DNA of 44,574 nt from positions 1 to 44,574 of the forward strand of contig NZ_JACICA010000014.1 in assembly GCF_014195585.1 (NCBI RefSeq). Reading direction: 5' to 3'. This document shows, piece by piece, positions 33,630-41,352 of this stretch (its first letter is position 1; every line of letters starts with the position of its first letter). A program made the position numbers and the translations under genes. The notes beneath the pieces are model-generated. The model saw nothing but the letters and a program-made list of their open reading frames with translations. It did not search any database and had not been told where the DNA came from. The stretch comes from Alloprevotella rava (lineage in GTDB: Bacteria; Bacteroidota; Bacteroidia; Bacteroidales; Bacteroidaceae).

Positions 33630-33646
33630 GTAGCTATTATAGCTAC
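33630..33646 (+). promoter_or_regulatory. Perfect 17-bp operator palindrome of the AbiE operon
   Basis: GTAGCTAT-T-ATAGCTAC is a perfect palindrome seven bases after the -7 box and 18 bases before the AbiEi start codon. AbiEi-type antitoxins are known to repress their own operon by binding inverted repeats through an N-terminal winged helix. The position over the predicted transcription start fits direct steric repression. Confidence 0.65.
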
Positions 33647-33663
33647 TATTAAAAAATAAGGAT

Positions 33664-34464
33664 ATGGCAGAAAAAGGATTTTCTTACAGCGGTTTTATCA
33701 GACAGGTCTTGTCGGTGGGGCGAATTTCGTTTTCCATTGAAGAGGTGATGCAACAAAGCGGATATGGCAGAAAAATCGCACAGGTATCCTTATCCCGTTT
33801 GGCAAGTAATGGAGAGATTGCACTTGTCAGACGAGGCTTTTACGTAATTATCACTCCGGAGTTTTCCCTGCAAAAAAACGTTCCTCCTCTTATGTATATC
33901 GATGATTTGATGAGATATATAGGACGAGACTATTACATCTCTCTTTTATCGGCTGCCGCACTTCACGGGGCAGCCCATCAGCAACCGATGCGTTTTTTTG
34001 TTACTACAGGTATGCCTCCTGTCAGAAACATTGAGAATGACAGGTTGCATATTGCTTTCAACATAAAGAAAGAGTGGAATAACTCTTGTATTACACAGAT
34101 GAAGACTCGAACGGGATATGTGAATGTGTCCACTCCGGAGGCGACAATGCTCGACCTTGTGGAAAACCAACGCACTTTCGGATTGGCACGGGTTGTCGGT
34201 ATTATTGATGAATTGTCTGAATGTATCAGCAAATCCTCTTTGCGAAACACCGCAACCTATTACCCTACAGCTATCATACAGCGTTTGGGCTACATCTTTG
34301 AGAGTCTGTTGGAAAAAGCAGACCTGACAAAGGGCTTGTCTTCCGTCATTGCCAAGCGGACTGTATATCCCCAATATCTTTCTCTTTCGGCAGAGAAGCG
34401 TGGCACATTGGATGAAAAATGGAAAGTCATTGTAAACGATGAAATAGAAACAGACATTTTATGA
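33664..34464 (+). CDS. AbiEi-family antitoxin / autoregulator
   Basis: This 266-residue protein has an N-terminal winged-helix domain (about 12-65: SFSIEEVMQQSGYGRKIAQVSLSRLASNGEIALVRRGFYVI) and an AbiEi-type body (PPLMYIDDLMRYIGRDYYISLLSAAALHGAAHQQPMRFFVTT, STPEATMLDLVENQRTFG). In type IV AbiE systems this protein blocks the effect of AbiEii and represses the operon; the systems were described as abortive phage infection modules. It overlaps the toxin gene by four bases, and its promoter carries a palindromic operator. Signs are complete and coherent. Confidence 0.88.
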   Translation: MAEKGFSYSGFIRQVLSVGRISFSIEEVMQQSGYGRKIAQVSLSRLASNGEIALVRRGFYVIITPEFSLQKNVPPLMYIDDLMRYIGRDYYISLLSAAALHGAAHQQPMRFFVTTGMPPVRNIENDRLHIAFNIKKEWNNSCITQMKTRTGYVNVSTPEATMLDLVENQRTFGLARVVGIIDELSECISKSSLRNTATYYPTAIIQRLGYIFESLLEKADLTKGLSSVIAKRTVYPQYLSLSAEKRGTLDEKWKVIVNDEIETDIL

Positions 34465-35252
34465 TACCTCAACGATATATCCTCGAATGGAAATCCGTAG
34501 CCCCTTGGACAAACGAAGCACAAGTGGAACAAGATTTGGTTATCAGTCGTGCACTGGTGGAAATGTTCTCATCGCCACTCATCAGGGAGACATTGGCGTT
34601 TCGTGGTGGTACGGCTCTGCACAAGCTCTACATACAGCCACAGGTACGCTATTCGGAAGACATTGACTTAGTACAGATAAAGCCGGCTCCGATTAACCCG
34701 ATATTGAAGGAAATACGTGAACGGCTCGTATTCTTGGGAACGAAACGGACAGTCAAGCAGCATATCCATAACAATACGGTCATTTATCGCTTTGAATCGG
34801 AGTTTCCTCCGGTCATCGACCTGCGGCTGAAAATAGAAATCAACACCCGTGAGCATTTCAGTGTGTTGGGACTGAAACAGATTCCTTTTCAAGTAACCAA
34901 TTCATGGTTTACAGGAAAATGTGATTTAACTTGCTATGAGCTGGAAGAACTGCTCGGAACAAAACTTCGGGCATTATATCAACGCCGTAAAGGACGCGAC
35001 CTCTTCGATCTCTATTGGGCGATGAAGAATAATGATACGAATGCAACGAAAATATTGGAGTGCTATCGCCAGTATATGGCATTTGTGGTAGAGCAACCTC
35101 CCACATGCAAACAGTTCCTTGCCAATATGGAAACCAAGTTGAAAGACAATGAGTTCATCACCGACATGTACGCTATCATCCGTCCGGGAATATCTTACCG
35201 TATAGAGGAGGCTTGGGAGTTTATTCGGGAAATATTGGTAGAAAACATTTAA
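34461..35252 (+). CDS. AbiEii/AbiGii-family nucleotidyltransferase toxin
   Basis: This 263-residue toxin has the nucleotidyltransferase core RGGTALHKLY (48-57) and YSEDIDL (64-70), giving the G-G and D67-x-D69 metal-binding residues. A later KGRDLFDLYWA segment matches the conserved lysine/aspartate motif of the family. AbiEii-type enzymes act as NTP-dependent nucleotidyltransferases that stop growth, in known cases by modifying tRNA. The 4-base overlap with AbiEi shows a coupled toxin-antitoxin pair. All visible active-site residues are present. The AraC gene begins just 3 bases after its stop. Confidence 0.9.
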   Translation: MIPQRYILEWKSVAPWTNEAQVEQDLVISRALVEMFSSPLIRETLAFRGGTALHKLYIQPQVRYSEDIDLVQIKPAPINPILKEIRERLVFLGTKRTVKQHIHNNTVIYRFESEFPPVIDLRLKIEINTREHFSVLGLKQIPFQVTNSWFTGKCDLTCYELEELLGTKLRALYQRRKGRDLFDLYWAMKNNDTNATKILECYRQYMAFVVEQPPTCKQFLANMETKLKDNEFITDMYAIIRPGISYRIEEAWEFIREILVENI

Positions 35253-35255
35253 AGT

Positions 35256-36104
35256 ATGCCCCAGTTACCAATCCATAGAAGTTCACAACTCACAGATTTT
35301 GGAGTCTATCTGAAGACGATTATATCTAAAACATCAGTATCTTCAGACAGATATGCCTTTTCTCATACTGACGACTATTATTTCTTTGGCTTCATAGAGG
35401 ATGGGCAATGCTGTCTGAATATTGATTTCGAGGAATACACTTTCGGGAAGGAAAGTCTGGTCATCATCCGTCCGGAACAAGTACACCGTATCATCGACGC
35501 TTTCAATCTTTCCGCAACGTTTCTGATTATCGACTCTGTATTGGTAAACGAGGAGGAAAAACGAACATTGGAGCGATACGGTCGCCAAGAAATACAACTC
35601 TCCGACATATCGGAACTGAAACCATTATTATCACTTCTCGACTGCAAACTGAGTGGCATGGAAAATCCATCTGCCAAAGCAGTCGTTCAGCGACTGACCA
35701 CCGTCATTGTAGGGTTGGTCGTAGAGAACATTGTAAATGCAACAATAGTTCAATCCAAATTGCAGGGGACAGTGACCAGACACAAGGAAATTGTATGGGA
35801 ATTTCGGGATTTGCTGGAAAACAATATCCGAAGCAACCGTTCGCCATCATTCTATGCCGGACGGCTGAACATTACCGTTGCCTATCTGAATGAGGCGGTA
35901 AATTCTGTTCTGAGGACAAGTGTAAGCCACCATATCCAAAACGAGATTATTTTATTGGCTAAACGTCAGTTAGTCTATACGAAAGCCTCCGTCAAAGAGA
36001 TTGCACATAGTTTGGGCTTTGACGATTACTCCTACTTCACACGACTGTTTACCAAAGTTGCAGGAGTTTCTCCAACGCTCTTCAGAAAGAATTACCACGA
36101 ATAG
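35256..36104 (+). CDS. AraC-family transcriptional regulator
   Basis: This 282-residue protein has a cupin-like N-terminal sensing domain (about 30-110: YYFFGFIEDGQCCLNIDFEEYTFGKESLVIIRPEQVHRI) and a C-terminal AraC double helix-turn-helix (about 185-282) ending KEIAHSLGFDDYSYFTRLFTKVAGVSPTLFRKNYHE, a standard form. Such genes commonly sit before a MATE pump in Bacteroidetes elements and control it. It follows AbiEii closely, so part of its expression may come from the AbiE promoter, while the MATE gene has its own promoter downstream. Confidence 0.92.
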   Translation: MPQLPIHRSSQLTDFGVYLKTIISKTSVSSDRYAFSHTDDYYFFGFIEDGQCCLNIDFEEYTFGKESLVIIRPEQVHRIIDAFNLSATFLIIDSVLVNEEEKRTLERYGRQEIQLSDISELKPLLSLLDCKLSGMENPSAKAVVQRLTTVIVGLVVENIVNATIVQSKLQGTVTRHKEIVWEFRDLLENNIRSNRSPSFYAGRLNITVAYLNEAVNSVLRTSVSHHIQNEIILLAKRQLVYTKASVKEIAHSLGFDDYSYFTRLFTKVAGVSPTLFRKNYHE

Positions 36105-36129
36105 TGCTATTATCCCCTTTGTTCGTCTA

Positions 36130-36160
36130 TTGTGACGACCTGTATCCCACTGTACCTTTG
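36130..36160 (+). promoter_or_regulatory. Promoter of the MATE pump gene
   Basis: TTG (36130-36132) and TACCTTTG (36153-36160) stand 20 bases apart, matching the consensus. The promoter covers an upstream in-frame start codon at 36132, so the protein must start at the ATG at 36201, which is preceded by CAAGG. Confidence 0.7.
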
Positions 36161-36200
36161 CAGCGGAATTTATTTACTTAAAAAGATACGGATTACAAGG

Positions 36201-37559
36201 ATGAACAACGCTGTGAATATTTTGCAAGAAGGAAGTATGATGAAAGCCTTGACAAAATTGGGGATACCTATTGTCATCGCAATGCTGATTATGGCGATAT
36301 ACAATGTGGTAGATACTTTCTGGGTTGCACGTTTGGGAACTCTTTCTGTCGCTGCCGTATCAGTTGTTTTCCCTTTATCGTTGTTGTTTCTTGGGATAGG
36401 GCTGATGTTTGGTGTTGGGGGCGGAGTGTATATATCTCGCTTGTTAGGGGCGAAGCAGATTGTCAAAGCAGGCCAGGTCGCTTCCGTCTCGGTGATCACT
36501 TCTATAATTTTAGCTGCTCTCATTGCCCTTGTATGTAATGCGTTCCTACCGGACATCCTGCTTTTCATGGGGGCAAACGAGGAGATGATAAACTTAGCAG
36601 AAGCATACGGCAGACTCTTTATTATTAGTTGTGTCATAGGAACATTGAATGTGTCGATGTCCAATATTATCGTTTCTCAGGGAGTATCGAAAACATCTGC
36701 ATCGGCAATGATTATAGGCTCTGTCGTCAATGTTGCATTAGACCCTTTGTTTATCTACACTTTCAATTTGGGTGTGGAAGGAGCAGCATGGGCAACCATT
36801 CTTTCAAGAATCATTACGACAATCATTTACATCCGCTTCTTTATGAAAGCAAAGGTAAAAGTATCATTTACCTTGTTTATTCCCACAATAAGAATGTACT
36901 TGGACATCATCAAGATAGGTATCTCGATGCTCTTTCTGCAATTACTTCAAACCCTTTCCATTAGTTTGTTGCAGAAAGCCGCTGTGAAATATGGGGCAGA
37001 GGCTGTAGCAGCAGTGGGCATTGTTTTGAAAATTGTAACATTGGGAACGAACGTGGTTTTCGGATTTGTTAAGGGACTTCAACCGATGGCTGGCTATAAC
37101 TATGGGGCAGAAAATTTCCAAAGGTTAAAAGAGGCAGTACGTTGTTCCTTGATACTCACAACCTCGTTTTGTGTACTTTGGAGCACTTTCATACTCGTGT
37201 CTGCTTCTCCTATTATCAGTTGTTTCGGCAAAGATGAAACAATGCAAGAAATTGCACGAATTGCCCTTAGAGCCAATACGCTAATGTTTTTCACTTTCGG
37301 CTTCCAGTTTGTGTATTCCACACTATATATGGCAATCGGAAGAGCACGACAAAGCCTTTTGCTCAATATTGGACGACAAGGACTCTTCTTTATTCCTGTA
37401 ATATTGCTGCTTCCATCATATTGGGGATTGAACGGAGTGCTTTATGCACAACCGGTAGCCGACGTCTTTGCAACTTTGATGACACTGTTCTTTGCCATTC
37501 AAATTCATAGGGAAATACGTCATAAATCACATCTCACAACAGAGAATCTACAATGTTGA
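36201..37559 (+). CDS. MATE-family multidrug efflux transporter
   Basis: This 452-residue inner membrane protein has twelve hydrophobic spans in the MATE order, starting KLGIPIVIAMLIMAIYNVVDTFWVARLG and including GVGGGVYISRLLGAK, TLNVSMSNIIVSQGVSKTSA and GFVKGLQPMAGYNYGAENF (a conserved N/C-half motif with QPxxGYNYGA). It exports drugs or metabolites using Na+ or H+ gradients; the substrate cannot be read. It probably is regulated by the upstream AraC protein and driven by the promoter at 36130-36160. Confidence 0.95.
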   Translation: MNNAVNILQEGSMMKALTKLGIPIVIAMLIMAIYNVVDTFWVARLGTLSVAAVSVVFPLSLLFLGIGLMFGVGGGVYISRLLGAKQIVKAGQVASVSVITSIILAALIALVCNAFLPDILLFMGANEEMINLAEAYGRLFIISCVIGTLNVSMSNIIVSQGVSKTSASAMIIGSVVNVALDPLFIYTFNLGVEGAAWATILSRIITTIIYIRFFMKAKVKVSFTLFIPTIRMYLDIIKIGISMLFLQLLQTLSISLLQKAAVKYGAEAVAAVGIVLKIVTLGTNVVFGFVKGLQPMAGYNYGAENFQRLKEAVRCSLILTTSFCVLWSTFILVSASPIISCFGKDETMQEIARIALRANTLMFFTFGFQFVYSTLYMAIGRARQSLLLNIGRQGLFFIPVILLLPSYWGLNGVLYAQPVADVFATLMTLFFAIQIHREIRHKSHLTTENLQC

Positions 37560-38171
37560 ACATAAAAGATATGATTATGCTAAGACTTATTCAAACTGAA
37601 GACTTTAAGACAATAATCTCTTTATGCTCTACAAAAGGACAGATACAAAACGCGTCAGACAATTTTATTCTGAAGATTATTGCCCTATGTGATGCAGAAA
37701 GAGATTTAGTCTCATTGTTTCGTACCCTCCGTTATACACGCTTTTGCCTACAACCCTTGCAAAGGGGAGATTCAATGGACGGAGAGGGGAAAAAATGTAT
37801 CAGAACTGCTCTTTGTCATTGACACGGAGCTTGAATTACTGAAGCTGCGAATGCAGGGACTTCTTCCTGCCTTGCCAGTCAGACCTGTGAAGGAACTCTG
37901 TTGGACAGGCAAAGCAACAGATTTAGTTGAACTTCTTTACGCTCTCGACACCTGCGACTGTATCAACAACGGAGAAATAGGTGTAGAGGAGTTGGCAGAT
38001 ACTCTCTCGGAGATCTTCAGAGTGGAGATAAAGAACTGCTACAACGTCTATATGAACATGAAACGTCGTAAAGATGATAGCCGCACCTATTTCCTCGACG
38101 AACTCCGAGAGAAACTCAACAGACGTATGGTGGAGAGCGACCTGAAAGGCGGCAAGTTCAAGAAACGGTAA
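37553..38171 (+). pseudogene. RteC-like regulator, frameshifted in an A-tract
   Basis: The first part (from 37553, MLNIKDMIMLRLIQ) reads to GEGKKCIRTALCH and stops. The second part, in the +1 frame, reads KNVSELLFVIDTELELLKLRMQGLLP and then the RteC-type end: ELCWTGKATDLVELLYALDTCDCINNGEIGVEELADTLSEIF and RTYFLDELREKLNRRM. Both join at the six-A run 37790-37795; removing one A gives a single 205-residue frame. RteC controls tra and excision genes in tetracycline-type CTns. It may be an inactivating mutation, or translational slippage on the A-run. A terminator follows. Confidence 0.7.
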
Positions 38172-38191
38172 TCACCATCAAAAGGTTAAAC

Positions 38192-38228
38192 AGGCTTCCG
38201 AAAGTAAAAGGGAAGCCTGATTTTTTCA
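38192..38228 (+). terminator. Terminator after the RteC-like gene
   Basis: CAGGCTTCC (38192-38200) pairs with GGAAGCCTG (38212-38220), followed by ATTTTTT. It lies between the RteC-like gene and the convergent mobA. Confidence 0.85.
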
Positions 38229-38259
38229 TTAAGGAATAATAATACACAGTAAAAGGTCA

Positions 38260-38673
38260 TTACCGATGTTGCCATTTCTCTTGAAAATCACGAGTGAGTT
38301 GTACGATTTCCCCTCCAATAATTGCCAATTCGAGTGTCAGTTTCTCCAACTTGGTGAGCATCGCAAAGGCTTTCTTCTCAGTAAAATTGCTTTTCAAAGC
38401 GACTACAGTTTGGTTATAATTCACCCCGACACTGCGAAATTGTCCGTACAAAGTTGTCAGTTTTTGGTAGTAATCGAGCAACGAACGATCCACTTTTATC
38501 ACTCGAAAGGTCTCATCAAAGACCCTTGCCTTGATAAAAGCGGCTCTATTTTGAAGCCTCGATTGCTCGAATAGCGTTAGGAAACTAGCAAATTCTGTGT
38601 CCGTAAATCGAACCATACAACAATGGTCGGCTCGTTCATTCTTGGGAGGTCGTCCCACATTTCTCTTTGTCAT
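38260..38673 (-). CDS. mobA: Mobilisation accessory protein MobA
   Basis: From the ATG at 38673 the product is 137 residues: MTKRNVGRPPKNERADHCCMVRFTDTEFASFLTLF begins with a basic GRPPKNE arm and a ribbon-helix-helix-like segment, followed by helices with SVGVNYNQTVVALKS, the SxGxNxNQ motif of relaxosome accessory proteins (MobA/MobC type) of Bacteroidetes elements. It binds oriT and helps the relaxase MobB. mobB, which normally follows directly, is absent: downstream lies only the RteC terminator. The element can therefore not mobilise itself with this module alone. An earlier in-frame start at 38733 is less likely. Confidence 0.78.
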   Translation of the reverse strand: MTKRNVGRPPKNERADHCCMVRFTDTEFASFLTLFEQSRLQNRAAFIKARVFDETFRVIKVDRSLLDYYQKLTTLYGQFRSVGVNYNQTVVALKSNFTEKKAFAMLTKLEKLTLELAIIGGEIVQLTRDFQEKWQHR

Positions 38674-38733
38674 TACTTTGGATTTTAATGGTTTGTAATT
38701 CTCTCTTCTGGAAATAGGACGTGCTAAACACAA

Positions 38734-39441
38734 TTGAAATCCCTCAGAGAGCGTTCACGATAAAATAGCCAATCAAAACAACGAAAACTTCTATTCAAGA
38801 ACACCGACTTCGGAGATGTTCCGCCCTCTGCCAAGAGCAAGGGTTTTTGAGTTACCGAAATAATTTCGGGTAACGCAAGGCATACCTTGCTATTTGCCCG
38901 ATGCAAATAAGTCTGTCCATGAAGGACGAAAACGAATCACTCAAAAAAGAGCGCTTTATGTCTCGAAAGCTTCGGCTTACCGCTTGGGTGCAAAATTACT
39001 AAGCGTCATGTCTAACTCCATTACCTCATATGAAGCCATAACTATCCAAATTGACGCCACAAGTACGCACTAAAGGAAATCACACTGATTACAGCATCAC
39101 CGAGCCATATATTTGCACTGTCGAATATGTCGGTGAGGGTGTGCGTCTTCGATAACATCACGTTTCGATGAGCGATATAGGCGAGGGTATATACCAAAGA
39201 ACATATCCTTGATTCTTTCACTCGAACGTGGGAATGTGCGAAAGCAGATACAATCGAACGATTGTATTGATGGACGCTAATTAACATCTCCACAGAAAGG
39301 GTATGAACAAAAGGATGTAGCCCTGCTGGTACAAGCCAATTATTGGATATATCTCCGATAACGGATGTATTCATCTCCATCGGTAAACATCTTGGCAACG
39401 TAATGAACAGTGAATTGTATAACAATAAAAATTAAGGAAGT
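38734..39441. other. Gene-free region with three tandem hairpins: oriT candidate
   Basis: No gene was recognised in the 770 bases between the divergent mobA and DUF3408 genes. At 38851-38909 three hairpins stand in a row: GTTACC-GAAAT/ATTTCGGGTAAC (38851-38874), GCAAGG-CATA-CCTTGC (38875-38890) and TATTTGC-CCGAT-GCAAATA (38891-38909). A fourth, AAGC-TTCG-GCTT, lies at 38967-38978. Upstream of mobA is where oriT sits in Bacteroides mobilisable elements, so this is a good oriT candidate. The remainder (38995-39441) shows no recognised structure; parA, usual here, is missing. Confidence 0.45.
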
Positions 39442-39870
39442 ATGACAGAGAACAAAAATGGCAAGGTAGATCCCGTTGCCATCCGAGAACTTATTTCACA
39501 GGGTATTCCCATGAAAAAAAAAGAGAGTGAGATAAAACATTCTCAATCTGAAGAGCTGTGTGTTGAATCGGAACGTCCAAATGACGAACCTATGTCAAAG
39601 GATTTTTCAAGAGTCCCAAGAAGAGAAAGACGAAAGGCTGACAAAGGCGATTATGAGTCGCTTTTCATCTGTCGCAACACTTTGAAAAATCGCAAGACCA
39701 TCTATATCGCCAAAGAGTTGCAGGACACGTTGGCGGAGATAGTCATGTCGATGAGAAACAGAGATATGACCATTGGCATCTATGTAGAAAACATCATCCT
39801 GCATCATCTTGAGACCTACAAAGATGAAATCAACAGATTGGCTGAAATGAAATTTAGGAAACTGTTGTAA
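39442..39870 (+). CDS. DUF3408 conjugative-element protein
   Basis: This 142-residue basic protein has a disordered Lys/Glu/Ser-rich N-terminal half and the DUF3408 C-terminal part from about residue 70: YESLFICRNTLKNRKTIYIAKELQDTLAEIVMSMRNRDMTIGIYVENIILHHLETYKDEINRL. This ribbon-helix-helix-like family is found next to parA and tra genes in Bacteroidales conjugative transposons (TraC position in CTnDOT-like elements). The function is not established; DNA binding is likely. Neighbouring tra genes are absent here, so it appears stranded. Confidence 0.8.
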   Translation: MTENKNGKVDPVAIRELISQGIPMKKKESEIKHSQSEELCVESERPNDEPMSKDFSRVPRRERRKADKGDYESLFICRNTLKNRKTIYIAKELQDTLAEIVMSMRNRDMTIGIYVENIILHHLETYKDEINRLAEMKFRKLL

Positions 39871-40103
39871 ATCCCTATCTTCAGCCATGGCAACCGCATC
39901 AAAAAATTCGAGAAAATACAAGTTGCTAATTTTCAAATGATTGCATTTCGGAGATTATACCCAAAGATAAGGAATGCTCTCAAAACTATGATTGATAATC
40001 AGGCACTTACATTTTGATGCAGTTGCCCTGTTTTCTTGCTATTTTCTTCGCCTTTCTCGTTATGAATGAGTAACTTTGTGGCAAACTCTATAATGTACAA
40101 ATT

Positions 40104-40238
40104 ATGAGACAGAAATTTACTTTAATCACATTGGGAGTAAAAGCTTTTCCAAAGGCATTGGCTTTCTATGAGGGTTTGGGATGGAAGAAGTCGGAACAAC
40201 GTGTAAGTGAACAACTCTATCCCTTTACGGTAAAGTAA
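40104..40238 (+). pseudogene. N-terminal fragment of a glyoxalase/VOC protein
   Basis: The 44 residues MRQKFTLITLGVKAFPKALA, then FYEGLGWKKSE, match the first beta-alpha-beta module of VOC (glyoxalase/bleomycin resistance) proteins, normally about 120-130 residues. After SEQ homology ends (RVSEQLYPFTVK) and TAA follows at 40236. A -7-like TAACTTTG at about 40071-40078 suggests that the original promoter side is kept and the 3' part was replaced when the SIR2-HerA segment arrived. Confidence 0.65.
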
Positions 40239-40327
40239 TTCTTTCTTCTATAAGAAAATTTTGAAAGAATATATGGAGTGGTTATTATCTGAGATTATAC
40301 ACAAGAACATAAACCAAGGAAAGCTAT

Positions 40328-41347
40328 ATGGATTTTGATGCATTGTTAAAACAACTTCAGGATTGGTCTAATAAAGTCCCATTGCTCGTATTAGGTAGTG
40401 GTGCTTCTGTTTCGTTTGGATTGCCTTCAATGTGGACACTTGGCGAACACTTGAAACACACATTAGACTTTGAAGAGGATTCAGATAGAAAACAATTTGA
40501 GGCGTTTAAAAAAAGTCTTGAAGAAACAAAGGATTTAGAGAAAACATTGTTAGAAATACAACTCAACGATACTGTTCTAAAATCTGTACTTAAAGCAACT
40601 TGGGAACGAATCTCTGAAACTGACCTAAAAGCATACAAACAATTTGTTTTGAATGGAGAGGAAGTGCCATTGGCAATATTAATGAAACATTTGCTTTCAA
40701 CGACTAATAGAAAACTTTCCATAGTTACTACCAATTATGATCGTATTGCAGAATATAGTGCAAGTATTGCAAACGCTTTTATCTGTACAGGATATGCTCA
40801 CAACTATATTGGACATTTTTCAGACAGCATTCATACGAATGCCTTGGCAAATATAAAAGGATATAGCGGACAGGTTAATATATGGAAGGTCCATGGATCA
40901 TTAGACTGGTTTGAAACACCGAATAAAGAAAACATTCATTTGCCACTATGTAAAAATATTCCACAAGGCTATAAGCCATTGATTGTAACTCCCGGACTTA
41001 GCAAGTATGCTGAAACACATAAAGAACCATATAGAACTATTTTTACACAGGCAGATACAGAAATTCAAAACGCAAATGGATTTCTGTGTATTGGTTACGG
41101 GTTCAATGATGAACACGTTCAACCAAAACTCATTCAACAGATAAAATCAAAACCAATAATTGTAATCACAAAAGAATTAACCCCAAAAACAAAAGAGGCA
41201 ATAATTGATGGAGATTGTAAGAATTACATACTTATGGAAGAAAGCCGTGGCAACCACACAAAAATATATTCTTCAAATCAGGGAGAACATACAATTGAAG
41301 GCGTTAGCTATTGGCAACTTTCAGAATATATCAAACTAATAAAATAG
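40328..41347 (+). CDS. SIR2-domain NADase of a SIR2-HerA defence pair
   Basis: This 339-residue protein has the SIR2 NAD-binding fold: VPLLVLGSGASVSFGLP (17-33), the TTNYD motif with N136 and D138 (134-138), WKVHGSLDWF with the catalytic His H189, and LCIGYGFND (253-261). These residues are expected for NAD+ cleavage. It is separated by 5 bases from a HerA ATPase gene. SIR2-HerA complexes are known antiphage systems that deplete NAD+ or degrade nucleic acids on infection. The gene is distinctly AT-rich relative to the integrase region, suggesting separate acquisition. Confidence 0.9.
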   Translation: MDFDALLKQLQDWSNKVPLLVLGSGASVSFGLPSMWTLGEHLKHTLDFEEDSDRKQFEAFKKSLEETKDLEKTLLEIQLNDTVLKSVLKATWERISETDLKAYKQFVLNGEEVPLAILMKHLLSTTNRKLSIVTTNYDRIAEYSASIANAFICTGYAHNYIGHFSDSIHTNALANIKGYSGQVNIWKVHGSLDWFETPNKENIHLPLCKNIPQGYKPLIVTPGLSKYAETHKEPYRTIFTQADTEIQNANGFLCIGYGFNDEHVQPKLIQQIKSKPIIVITKELTPKTKEAIIDGDCKNYILMEESRGNHTKIYSSNQGEHTIEGVSYWQLSEYIKLIK

Positions 41348-41352
41348 GAAAT

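Larger units (their letters stand above)
29073..40238. mobile_element. Decayed conjugative/mobilisable element with cargo genes
   Basis: This stretch collects parts typical of Bacteroidales integrative conjugative elements: a DUF4099-like remnant, a truncated integrase, an intact IntDOT-type integrase, a second interrupted integrase, an RteC-like regulator with a frameshift, mobA, an oriT-like hairpin region and DUF3408. Relaxase (mobB), coupling protein and tra genes are absent. AbiE, AraC and MATE genes are cargo. Several elements may have been nested. Limits are approximate; SIR2-HerA, dinD and the last gene may also belong to it. No att repeats were identified. Confidence 0.6.

Noticed and set aside
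39042-39425. 127-codon minus-strand frame in the mobA-DUF3408 gap
   Set aside because: No recognisable motif and no ParA signature, which is what one would expect at this position.
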